A stretch of 14,951 bases of DNA from Bacillota bacterium. Lineage in GTDB: Bacteria; Bacillota; Clostridia; Peptostreptococcales; Anaerovoracaceae. Positions 7,182 through 14,340 of the stretch are shown here, piece by piece; the first letter of the stretch is position 1, and each line of letters begins with the position of its first letter. The notes under the pieces were generated by a model that did no database searches, was not told the DNA's origin, and worked only from the letters and a program-made list of their open reading frames with translations. Both the position numbers and the translations under genes were made by a program. The stretch is from NCBI GenBank assembly GCA_022706625.1, contig JAKJCD010000029.1, positions 1 through 14,951 on the forward strand. The letters run 5' to 3'.

Positions 7182-8197
7182 TTTTGATATCCTCCCGCAA
7201 CCTTTACATCGTAAGCCGCTCCTTTGATTATTGCGGTGCCGATCTCTATCACATCGCCCATTACAGCACTGCCGGTCGGCAGCGGCCCGGCGCCTTTTCC
7301 GTAGAACATCAGCTCGTCCACGGCATTTCCCTTAACAAAAATGGCATTGAATTCATTGTTGACACCGGCCAGAGGATGGGAAAGGGGAATGAGGGTCGGT
7401 CTTACACTGTAGGTGAGGTTCCCGTTTTCCTTCTTGGCCGTTGCGATAAGCTTGATCTTGTTCCCGGTTTTTGCGGCACGCTTGATGTCATCCTTTGTGA
7501 TTTTCGTGATCCCTTCAGTCGGGATAGACGCCGGCGGGACACGAATGCCGAAGACCAGGGAAATCAGGATTGAAAGCTTGTTTGCCACATCGATACCTTC
7601 CACATCCGCAGTGGGATCCGCTTCGGCAAAGCCTTTTTCCTGGGCAACTTTCAGCACATCTTCATATTCCAGGCCGAAGTCTGTCATTTGAGACAGGATA
7701 TAGTTTGTGGTGCCGTTTAATATTCCCAGTATTTCTATAAACGAGTTAGCGCGAAGGGCGGTGGTCAGAGCATTGAGGATCGGGATACCGCCTCCCACGC
7801 TGGCTTCATAGCGGAACATGATCTTGTTCTTTTCGGCCGCCTCCCTGAGAATATCGTAATTTGCGGCAACAGCCGCCTTGTTGGCTGTGACGACATGCTT
7901 TCCGCAGTCCATGGCCTGAAGCATCAAATCTGTTGCGGGCTGAATGCCACCTAACAATTCAACGACGATATCGATGTCCGGATCTAAAAACAGATCATCG
8001 GGATCCTGAGTGAATTTGTCTTTGGATACAACGATGTCTCTCTTCCTGTCCACGTCCTTTTCAAGGATCTTAGTTATCTCAAAATCGATCCCTGTCTTTG
8101 TTCTGATGAGGTCTCGATTCATTTCTAAAGTGGTATAAGTACCTGTTCCGATATTGCCGAAACCCATGAGACCGATATTGATCAATTCTTTGTTCAT
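7178..8197 (-). CDS. hom: Homoserine dehydrogenase, short form without ACT domain
   Basis: It reduces aspartate semialdehyde to homoserine, the branch-point to threonine and methionine. The nucleotide-binding motif is GFGNIG (12-17); TANKAAVA carries K107; EASVGGGIPI and ILNGTTNYIL follow; the family signature continues in EKGFAEADPTADVEGIDVA with K207 in the catalytic-lysine position, and GKGAGPLPTGSAV closes the catalytic part. At 339 residues the protein ends just after this, while the common bacterial form of about 430 residues carries a C-terminal ACT domain for threonine feedback. The next gene begins at the stop codon, so this is not a frameshift within an ACT domain. GGAGGT (8205-8210) precedes the ATG by seven bases. 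Confidence 0.95.
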   Translation of the reverse strand: MNKELINIGLMGFGNIGTGTYTTLEMNRDLIRTKTGIDFEITKILEKDVDRKRDIVVSKDKFTQDPDDLFLDPDIDIVVELLGGIQPATDLMLQAMDCGKHVVTANKAAVAANYDILREAAEKNKIMFRYEASVGGGIPILNALTTALRANSFIEILGILNGTTNYILSQMTDFGLEYEDVLKVAQEKGFAEADPTADVEGIDVANKLSILISLVFGIRVPPASIPTEGITKITKDDIKRAAKTGNKIKLIATAKKENGNLTYSVRPTLIPLSHPLAGVNNEFNAIFVKGNAVDELMFYGKGAGPLPTGSAVMGDVIEIGTAIIKGAAYDVKVAGGYQK

Positions 8198-8359
8198 TTC
8201 TGCTACCTCCTGCTATTTACTTATGGTATTATAATATAATATTTTTAAATAGTCTTTAATCTATTAGAAAATGTTGTAAAAAATATTATTATGTATCATA
8301 ATTAAAAACCGTGATCTAATTTTTTAATTTAATATACGGTATAAGGGAAAAAAACACAA

Positions 8360-8845
8360 ATGCAAAACTATAAGCATAATATCAGTATCGTGCTGGTAGA
8401 ACCGGAGATTCCGCCAAACACTGGCAATATTGCACGGACATGCGCTGCTACCGGAACAGGCCTTCATCTGGTCAAACCTCTGGGCTTTTCTATCGACGAT
8501 TCGAAGGTCAAAAGAGCGGGGCTTGACTATTGGAAGTTTGTTGATTTGGAGATCCACGAAAGCCTTGGTGATTTTCTGCGGAAGTACGGGAATAAGCCTA
8601 TGTACCTTGCAACTACGAAAGGGAATAAGGCTTATACCGATGTTATTTATGAAAGTGATGCCATGCTGATCTTCGGCAGGGAGACAGCCGGGCTCCCCCT
8701 TTGCTTTATCGAGGATAACATAGAAAGGACTATCCGGATACCGATGAGCGATGATGTGAGACTTAGATCGTTGAACCTGGCTAATTCAGCAGCCGTAGTC
8801 GTATACGAAGCTCTGCGCCAGCTGGGATTCCCGGGGCTGGCCTAA
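8360..8845 (+). CDS. trmL: tRNA (cytidine/uridine-34-2'-O)-methyltransferase, SPOUT family
   Basis: This enzyme methylates the ribose of the wobble base in tRNA-Leu isoacceptors using S-adenosylmethionine. At 161 residues it is the minimal SPOUT form typical of TrmL/YibK, which acts as a dimer with a trefoil knot. Visible motifs are VEPEIPPNTGNIAR near the N-terminus, RAGLDYW (about 54-60), LIFGRETAGLP in the knot and IPMSDDVRLRSLNLANSAA close to the C-terminus, forming the cofactor pocket. E. coli and most homologues have a similar RSLNLSNS stretch. The start has an AAGGGA site (8343-8348) at a slightly long spacing. The gap to hom (8198-8359) is very AT-rich and must hold divergent promoters, but I cannot place them with confidence. 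Confidence 0.95.
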   Translation: MQNYKHNISIVLVEPEIPPNTGNIARTCAATGTGLHLVKPLGFSIDDSKVKRAGLDYWKFVDLEIHESLGDFLRKYGNKPMYLATTKGNKAYTDVIYESDAMLIFGRETAGLPLCFIEDNIERTIRIPMSDDVRLRSLNLANSAAVVVYEALRQLGFPGLA

Positions 8846-8901
8846 GGCTGCAGTAAGCTGCGATAAATAGTATAGTTAATAAAAGAAAGGAATCGACTTA
8901 A

Positions 8902-10524
8902 ATGTTTATTATAGTTTTCCTTATACTCGGGGGGGCCGGTCTCCTGATGTACGGAATTGAGATTATGAAGGATTCTTTAGAATGGGTGTCCGAAGGCCGG
9001 GGGCAGAGACTCATAGAGGCCTCCGGGAGCAGCATAATAAAAAATATCGCTGCGGGCATAGCGGTAACGGGGATAAATCAGAAAAGCAGCGCTACGACAA
9101 TTATGGCTGTAGGTATGGTTAATGCAGGTATGATTTCGCTGACACGGGCAGCAGCTGTGATTATGGGCGCAAATATAGGCACGACGATCACTGCGCAGCT
9201 TCTGGCTTTTCGATTGGAGTACTTCGCTCCCTGCATAGTAGGAGTCGCTGCAGTTTTCTGGAAATATGCAAAGACAAGACGGGTACAGTATACTGCAGAG
9301 ATCTTCATAGGCTTCGGCATCATGTTCATCGGAATGATTTTTATGGAGCAGGGGATGTTCAAATTCACGGTAACCGCAGATATTGAAGATTTTTTACTTG
9401 CTTTTTCGCGGCCCTATAGCATCGAATATCTGGTCCTGATCCTTATAGGCTTTGCCGCCACATGGGCCGTACGAAGCAGCAGCTTGCTGACCGGAGTTAT
9501 GATCGCAATGTCGGCCCAGGGACTTCTGACTATAGAAATGAGCATTCCGTTGATCCTGGGGATAAATGTAGGCAAGTGTATGACCTCCGTTGTTGATAGC
9601 CGTTCGGCGGGAAGGACAACCAAGAGAGCAGCGATCATCCATCTGCTCTTTAATACTATAGGGACTGTTTTAGTGGTAGTTTTATTTCAAAGTCTGTTTC
9701 CGGATCTTATGAGGGCTCTAGCAAAAGGAGATGTGCCCAGGCAGATCGCTAATGCTCATACTGTTTTCAATCTGGGAACTGCCGTGCTTTGTGCGCCGCT
9801 GGTAAATGTTCTTGTTTCCGCTTCAGACAAACTGGTGCCCGAGAAAAAGCATAAAGAGGTTCCGGAAGGGGGCCTTGACGTGAGGATGCTTGATACGCCG
9901 GGACTGGCACTTGCCCATGCATATAACGAAATCATCGCTTTGGCAAAGATGAGCTTCAAAAGTTTCGGAATCAGCTATCACTGCGTAAAAGAAGCGGATG
10001 AAAGAGATATTGACAGGATAAAAGAGCAAGAGGAGAGCATCCTTCGCGCCGAGAAGGATATCGAAGTATATCTTGTTAAGCTTGCACAAAAGAATATTAC
10101 GAAGCAGCATCATGAAATGCTGAATCTTTTGCTGGGGGTAATTGGCGATATCGAAAGGATATCAGACCTCTCGGCAGCCATAGCAGAACTGTCCATTTAC
10201 AAACGCGAGAACAGCATCTCCTTTAGCGAACAGTCAAAAGAGGAAATGGATGAGTTTCATGAACAAGTTTCCCGAATAATGGAAGACGTGGCGCAGGCTA
10301 TGCAAAAACAGGACGCTGTTCTTGCTAATATGGTTCTTCCAGCTGAAATCAAGATCAAAGGATTGGAAACGGCTCTCAGAGACAATCACATCGATCGGTT
10401 GTCCAGGGGGATCTGCAATCCGGGTTCCGGCGTCTTGTTCATAGATATTATAAACAGCATGGAACATGTTGCGCAGCATTTAAGAAAAATAGGATGCTTT
10501 GTTATTGAAATGGCCAAGTATTAA
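8902..10524 (+). CDS. Na/Pi-cotransporter family protein with PhoU-like C-terminal domain
   Basis: A 540-residue membrane protein related to bacterial NptA/YjbB. The N-terminal half (about 1-310) carries two Na/Pi-cotransporter repeats and many membrane segments. The C-terminal part (about 330-540) is a soluble, helical PhoU-like domain. In repeat 1 the usual QSSSATT reads QKSSATT (60-66), followed by a normal GANIGTT (89-95). In repeat 2 the usual QSSSA is RSSSL (191-195) and GANIGT is GINVGK (220-225). The family exchanges or exports phosphate with sodium, but these changes fall in the substrate-binding signatures, so the substrate is uncertain. An AAAGGAA site precedes the ATG. It lies 56 bases after trmL with no terminator seen between them, so cotranscription is likely. 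Confidence 0.88.
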   Translation: MFIIVFLILGGAGLLMYGIEIMKDSLEWVSEGRGQRLIEASGSSIIKNIAAGIAVTGINQKSSATTIMAVGMVNAGMISLTRAAAVIMGANIGTTITAQLLAFRLEYFAPCIVGVAAVFWKYAKTRRVQYTAEIFIGFGIMFIGMIFMEQGMFKFTVTADIEDFLLAFSRPYSIEYLVLILIGFAATWAVRSSSLLTGVMIAMSAQGLLTIEMSIPLILGINVGKCMTSVVDSRSAGRTTKRAAIIHLLFNTIGTVLVVVLFQSLFPDLMRALAKGDVPRQIANAHTVFNLGTAVLCAPLVNVLVSASDKLVPEKKHKEVPEGGLDVRMLDTPGLALAHAYNEIIALAKMSFKSFGISYHCVKEADERDIDRIKEQEESILRAEKDIEVYLVKLAQKNITKQHHEMLNLLLGVIGDIERISDLSAAIAELSIYKRENSISFSEQSKEEMDEFHEQVSRIMEDVAQAMQKQDAVLANMVLPAEIKIKGLETALRDNHIDRLSRGICNPGSGVLFIDIINSMEHVAQHLRKIGCFVIEMAKY

Positions 10525-10531
10525 ATTTCAG

Positions 10532-10560
10532 TTTTCCGGCACCTCGGATTGTGATATACT
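10532..10560 (+). promoter_or_regulatory. Possible promoter of rpoN and the glycolytic genes
   Basis: In the 106-base gap before rpoN, TGATATACT ends at 10560, an extended -10 element (TG-N-TATACT, hexamer at 10555-10560). At 17 bases upstream the -35 position (10532-10537) is only TTTTCC. The leader would be about 65 bases. A TTGACT at 10599-10604 lies too close to the gene to serve with a -10 box before the ribosome site. Confidence 0.4.
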
Positions 10561-10630
10561 AACATTGATACGTTGCTCACGTTCTTTACGCATTGGAGTT
10601 GACTTATTATATTAAGGAGCAAAGGCTGCT

Positions 10631-12061
10631 ATGAAACTGGGTTATGAACTGACAATAGAACAGACTCAGAAGCTTGTTATGACACCGGAATTGATACAGG
10701 CTATTCAACTTTTGCAATTCAATACCCAAGAGTTGGAGAACTATGTGCAGGAACAGATTCTGGCAAATCCTGTATTGGAGAGAGCTGAAAAAGCCGGCAA
10801 TGACAGCAGCGATATGAACGAAAACGAGGAAGGCGAAAAAAAAACTGCCGAGGCACAGAACAGCGACGAGGATCGGGAATTTGACTGGGCCGAACATTTC
10901 AGGGAACATGGATACGACGATATCAGTTACAGGCAGGGTATAAGTGACGGAGAGCAGAGTGATTTTTCCTATGAGCATTTTGTTTCTTCAGAGATCAGCT
11001 TGACGGATCATTTAATGATGCAGCTGGATTTCGTTCCGATGAAACCTGCCTGCAAAATGATTGCCAGGTATCTCATCGAGGCGCTGGATGAAAACGGATA
11101 CCTAACTTCTACGGTGCAGGAGGTTTGCCAGGTATTTCGTGCCAGAGAAGAGAAAGTGCTTGAGGCATTGGCTGTGATCCAGGGTTTTGAACCCGTCGGA
11201 GTAGGCGCAAGGGATCTAAAAGAATGCCTTTTGATCCAGCTTCGCCATCGAGGGAAGGACAAGCCGGAAGCCCGAAAAATTGTAGAAAACCATCTGGAAG
11301 ACATTGCAGATAACAGGCTTTCGCATATTTCTAAAGCTCTGGGGATCTCTATAAAAGAGGTGCAAAATATCCGGGACGAAATCAGGTCTTTGGAACCCAA
11401 GCCGGGACGGCAATTCGGAAGTGCGGGGGATAACCGTTATATAATACCCGACGTCACTGTCGAAAAGGTCGGCGATGAATATATCGTACTTGTAAACGAC
11501 AGCACGGCACCCCGTTTGAACGTCAGCCCTTATTATCAAAAAATGCTTATTGAGGCGGACAAGGAGTCCCAAATTGCCAGATTTCTCACCGGAAGGCTGA
11601 ATTCGGCCCTATGGCTGATCCGCAGCATCGAACAGAGGCGCCAGACGATTTATAATGTTGTGAATGCGGTGGTAAGCTATCAGCAGGATTTTATGGAATA
11701 TGGATCAAAGCATTTGAAAACTCTAACCTTGAAGCAGATCGCAGACGAAGTGGGTGTTCATGAGTCTACAGTCAGCAGGTCTATAAACGGCAAATACATG
11801 CAGACGCCCCGCGGCCTCTTCGAAATCAGATATTTCTTTACAAGCGGTGTGACCGGAAACGACGGTTCCGGAATCGCATCGGAAAGTATAAAGACCATAA
11901 TCAGAGAAATGGTGGACAGCGAGGATCCGAAAGCCCCTCTGTCAGACCAGGCCATAGCAGAATCAATGGCTGAGTGCGGCATTGAGATATCAAGAAGGAC
12001 AATAGCAAAATACAGAGACGAGATGAACCTTCCGTCATCTGCTAAGCGAAAACGTTTTTAG
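10631..12061 (+). CDS. rpoN: RNA polymerase sigma-54 factor
   Basis: This is the alternative sigma factor that directs RNA polymerase to -24/-12 promoters and needs an AAA+ enhancer-binding activator. At 476 residues it is full length. The glutamine/leucine-rich region I (about 1-50) contains the expected LVMTPELIQAIQLLQ stretch. Region II is acidic (about 53-90). The core-binding domain follows (about 110-310, with PVGVGARDLKECL). The helix-turn-helix is at about 365-386 (LKQIADEVGVHESTVSR). The diagnostic RpoN box is SRRTIAKYRDE (454-464), one or two conservative changes from the classical motif. An AAGGAG site (10614-10619) precedes the ATG at a longish spacing. It lies 53 bases before gap on the same strand, an arrangement seen in Clostridia, although there a cggR gene commonly lies in between. 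No activator gene is visible in the window. Confidence 0.97.
   Translation: MKLGYELTIEQTQKLVMTPELIQAIQLLQFNTQELENYVQEQILANPVLERAEKAGNDSSDMNENEEGEKKTAEAQNSDEDREFDWAEHFREHGYDDISYRQGISDGEQSDFSYEHFVSSEISLTDHLMMQLDFVPMKPACKMIARYLIEALDENGYLTSTVQEVCQVFRAREEKVLEALAVIQGFEPVGVGARDLKECLLIQLRHRGKDKPEARKIVENHLEDIADNRLSHISKALGISIKEVQNIRDEIRSLEPKPGRQFGSAGDNRYIIPDVTVEKVGDEYIVLVNDSTAPRLNVSPYYQKMLIEADKESQIARFLTGRLNSALWLIRSIEQRRQTIYNVVNAVVSYQQDFMEYGSKHLKTLTLKQIADEVGVHESTVSRSINGKYMQTPRGLFEIRYFFTSGVTGNDGSGIASESIKTIIREMVDSEDPKAPLSDQAIAESMAECGIEISRRTIAKYRDEMNLPSSAKRKRF
12047..12060. promoter_or_regulatory. cre-like sequence at the rpoN-gap junction
   Basis: The sequence CGAAAACGTTTTTA matches 12 of 14 positions of the catabolite-responsive element consensus TGWAARCGYTWNCW bound by CcpA. 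It ends one base before the last base of the rpoN stop codon and lies 54 bases upstream of gap. It also encodes the conserved RKRF end of the sigma factor, so coding constraint may explain the match. Confidence 0.25.
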
Positions 12062-12067
12062 CATATA

Positions 12068-12080
12068 TGGGCGAAGCCCA
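12068..12080 (+). other. Small hairpin in the rpoN-gap intergenic gap
   Basis: TGGGC-GAA-GCCCA forms a five-base-pair stem with a three-base loop, seven bases after the rpoN stop and 34 bases before the gap start. It is not followed by a T-run, so it is not an intrinsic terminator. In Bacillus subtilis the gapA transcript is cut from its upstream gene and is stabilised by a 5' stem-loop; a similar role here is inference from position. Confidence 0.4.
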
Positions 12081-12114
12081 AAGAATAGTGAAATAAACAA
12101 ACGGAGGAAGACAA

Positions 12115-13125
12115 ATGAAGACAAAGGTTGGAATCAATGGGTTTGGAAGGATCGGACGAAACGCATTTAAGGTTGCTGCAGAAAACGACGATTTATTTGA
12201 GATCATAGCAATAAATGATGTCACTGATTCGAAGACATTGGCGCATCTATTGAAATACGACAGCTGTTTCACCAAATTTGAAGCGGAGGTAGAGGCAAGG
12301 GAAGACGCTATTATTGTAAATGGGCGGGAAATCAAGATCCTCGCTGTAAGGAATCCTGAAGAGCTGCCTTGGAAGGAGCTTGGCGCAGACATCATTTTAG
12401 AGTCTACAGGTCTTTTTACAAAGAAGGCTGATGCAGAAAAACATATTAAGGCGGGAGCCAAAAAGGTCATAATATCCGCCCCGGCAACGGATGAAGACAT
12501 TACCGTAGTAATGGGGGTCAACGATGACAAATATGATCCTGCGATCCATCAAGTGATATCGAATGCATCCTGCACCACAAACTGCCTTGCACCTATCGCA
12601 AAAGTCATCGATGAGGAGTTTGGCATCGAAAGGGGCTTGATGACGACGATCCACTCCTATACCAACGATCAGAGGATACTGGATCTTCCGCACAAGGATT
12701 TGAGAAGGGCGAGAGCCGCCGCCGTATCTATGATCCCGACGACGACAGGTGCCGCAAAGGCAGTAGCATTAGTGCTGCCGCAGCTTAAAGGCAAGCTGAA
12801 CGGCATGTCTATAAGGATTCCAACCCCTGCAGTATCTCTAGTTGACGTTGTTTTTGAACTGAAAGGGGAAACCGACAAAGAAACGGTCAACAAAGCCTTG
12901 AAAGAAGCGGCGGAAGGCAAAATGAAAAATATACTGGGCTATTGTGATGAGCCCCTGGTATCCATAGATTTCAAGCAGGATCCGAGGTCATCCGTAGTCG
13001 ATGCTCTTTCTACGATGATGTCGGAAAGCAGAATGCTAAAAGTACTTTCATGGTACGATAACGAGTGGGGTTATTCAAACCGCATCATAGATCTGCTCAA
13101 TATGATAATAAGCAAGGGCCTGTAA
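12115..13125 (+). CDS. gap: Glyceraldehyde-3-phosphate dehydrogenase, phosphorylating, NAD-type
   Basis: It oxidises glyceraldehyde-3-phosphate to 1,3-bisphosphoglycerate with NAD and phosphate in glycolysis. At 336 residues it is full length. The Rossmann motif is GFGRIGR (9-15). D35 in AIND is in the position that selects NAD over NADP. The active-site motif SNASCTTNCLAP contains the nucleophile C153, and the base is H180 in IHSYTNDQ. The C-terminal SWYDNEWGYSNR is canonical. GGAGG lies seven bases before the ATG. The next gene, pgk, begins about 10 bases after the stop. No separate promoter is clear in the 53 bases after rpoN, so it is read from upstream or from a promoter within rpoN. Confidence 0.97.
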   Translation: MKTKVGINGFGRIGRNAFKVAAENDDLFEIIAINDVTDSKTLAHLLKYDSCFTKFEAEVEAREDAIIVNGREIKILAVRNPEELPWKELGADIILESTGLFTKKADAEKHIKAGAKKVIISAPATDEDITVVMGVNDDKYDPAIHQVISNASCTTNCLAPIAKVIDEEFGIERGLMTTIHSYTNDQRILDLPHKDLRRARAAAVSMIPTTTGAAKAVALVLPQLKGKLNGMSIRIPTPAVSLVDVVFELKGETDKETVNKALKEAAEGKMKNILGYCDEPLVSIDFKQDPRSSVVDALSTMMSESRMLKVLSWYDNEWGYSNRIIDLLNMIISKGL

Positions 13126-13135
13126 ACGGGGAATA

Positions 13136-14326
13136 ATGATGAAAAAAACTATCAAAGATGTAAATGTCAGCGGAAAGCGAGTCATCGTACGCTGCGATTT
13201 CAATGTCCCTCTGGACGAAAAGGGGAATATAACGGATGACAGCCGCATCACAGCCTCCCTGCCTACAATACAATATTTAGTTGATAAAGGCGCACATATC
13301 CTGCTTTTATCTCATCTGGGACGCCCAAAAGGTGAAGCGGATATGAAATATAGCCTCCTGCCCGTTGCACAGATGCTATCAGGCGTCTTCGGATCTGATT
13401 TTATGTTTTACAGTTCACCTTTCGTAGTTGATGATGAGGCTAAAAGAGTTGCGGCTCATCTTGGACCCGGACAGATAATGCTCCTCGAGAATGTCCGCTT
13501 CCGTTGGGAGGAAACAAAAAATGAGCCTTCATTCTCTCGGGAACTGGCCGGTCTTGCCGATATTTTTGTGAATGATGCTTTCGGCTCTGCCCACAGGGCG
13601 CATTGCTCTACCGCCGGTATAGCAGAATATTTGCCCGGCGTCTCCGGATTTCTGATGGAAAAAGAGCTGGAGTTTCTTGGGAATACCGTTGAAAATCCGA
13701 AAAGACCTTTCCTTGCCATTATGGGCGGAGCAAAAGTAGGTGACAAGATCCCTGTTATAGAGAACTTGTTGAATAAGGTAGATGCTCTCATTATCGGCGG
13801 GGGCATGGCCTATACTTTTTTAAAAGCTCAGGGATATGAGATAGGGAGATCCCTTTTAGAAGAGGACATGACCAATATGGCCTTATCCATGCTTTCAAAA
13901 GCCAAGGTGCGCGGGATCCGTCTTCTGCTTCCGGTTGACGTTTGGGCCGCCAAAGAATTCAGCAACGATGCGGAGAAGATCTGCTGCGCCATTGACAGCA
14001 TACCGCCGGATTATATGGGTATGGATATCGGAATAAAAACCGTCGAGCTGTTCGGAAAAGAGATCGAAAATGCTGCTACGATAGTATGGAACGGTCCGAT
14101 GGGGGTATTTGAGATGCCCGAATTTGCGAAGGGGACAAAAGCCATAGCTGAAAAGTTGGCAGAAAATGAAGGCACCACTGTTATAGGCGGGGGGGATTCG
14201 GCTGCTGCAGTCAGGCAATTCGGATTTGCGGGGAAGATGACCCATATATCCACCGGTGGCGGCGCCTCGATGGAGTTTTTGGAAGGTAAGGTACTGCCCG
14301 GTGTTGCAGCCCTTATGGATAGATAG
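13136..14326 (+). CDS. pgk: Phosphoglycerate kinase
   Basis: It transfers phosphate from 1,3-bisphosphoglycerate to ADP, the first ATP-yielding step of glycolysis. The 396-residue protein is full length. Motifs in order: VIVRCDFNVPLD (16-27), SHLGRPKG (59-66), LLENVRF (116-122), FVNDAFGSAHRAH (144-156), MGGAKVGDKI (196-205), WNGPMGVFE (318-326) and the nucleotide-binding GGGDSAAAV (351-359). There are two adjacent ATG codons at 13136 and 13139. The only ribosome site, GGGGA at 13128-13132, is three bases from the first and six from the second, so translation probably begins at 13139, giving one residue fewer. It sits between gap and tpiA with very short gaps in one operon. Confidence 0.97.
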   Translation: MMKKTIKDVNVSGKRVIVRCDFNVPLDEKGNITDDSRITASLPTIQYLVDKGAHILLLSHLGRPKGEADMKYSLLPVAQMLSGVFGSDFMFYSSPFVVDDEAKRVAAHLGPGQIMLLENVRFRWEETKNEPSFSRELAGLADIFVNDAFGSAHRAHCSTAGIAEYLPGVSGFLMEKELEFLGNTVENPKRPFLAIMGGAKVGDKIPVIENLLNKVDALIIGGGMAYTFLKAQGYEIGRSLLEEDMTNMALSMLSKAKVRGIRLLLPVDVWAAKEFSNDAEKICCAIDSIPPDYMGMDIGIKTVELFGKEIENAATIVWNGPMGVFEMPEFAKGTKAIAEKLAENEGTTVIGGGDSAAAVRQFGFAGKMTHISTGGGASMEFLEGKVLPGVAALMDR

Positions 14327-14340
14327 CGGGAGGAAAGGTA

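Noticed and set aside
9905..9920. TGGCACTTGCCCATGC looks like a sigma-54 promoter, of interest because rpoN is near
   Set aside because: The -12 GC is one base off the required spacing from the -24 GG, the TTGC element is missing, and it lies within the coding region of the transporter.
11216..11572. Antisense reading frames within rpoN
   Set aside because: The sense strand encodes conserved sigma-54 domains throughout, and the antisense products show no recognisable motif.
12042..12530. Open reading frame of 162 codons on the minus strand opposite the 5' part of gap
   Set aside because: It overlaps a certain gene in antisense, is low-complexity in Ser, Ala and Phe, and has no supported ribosome site.
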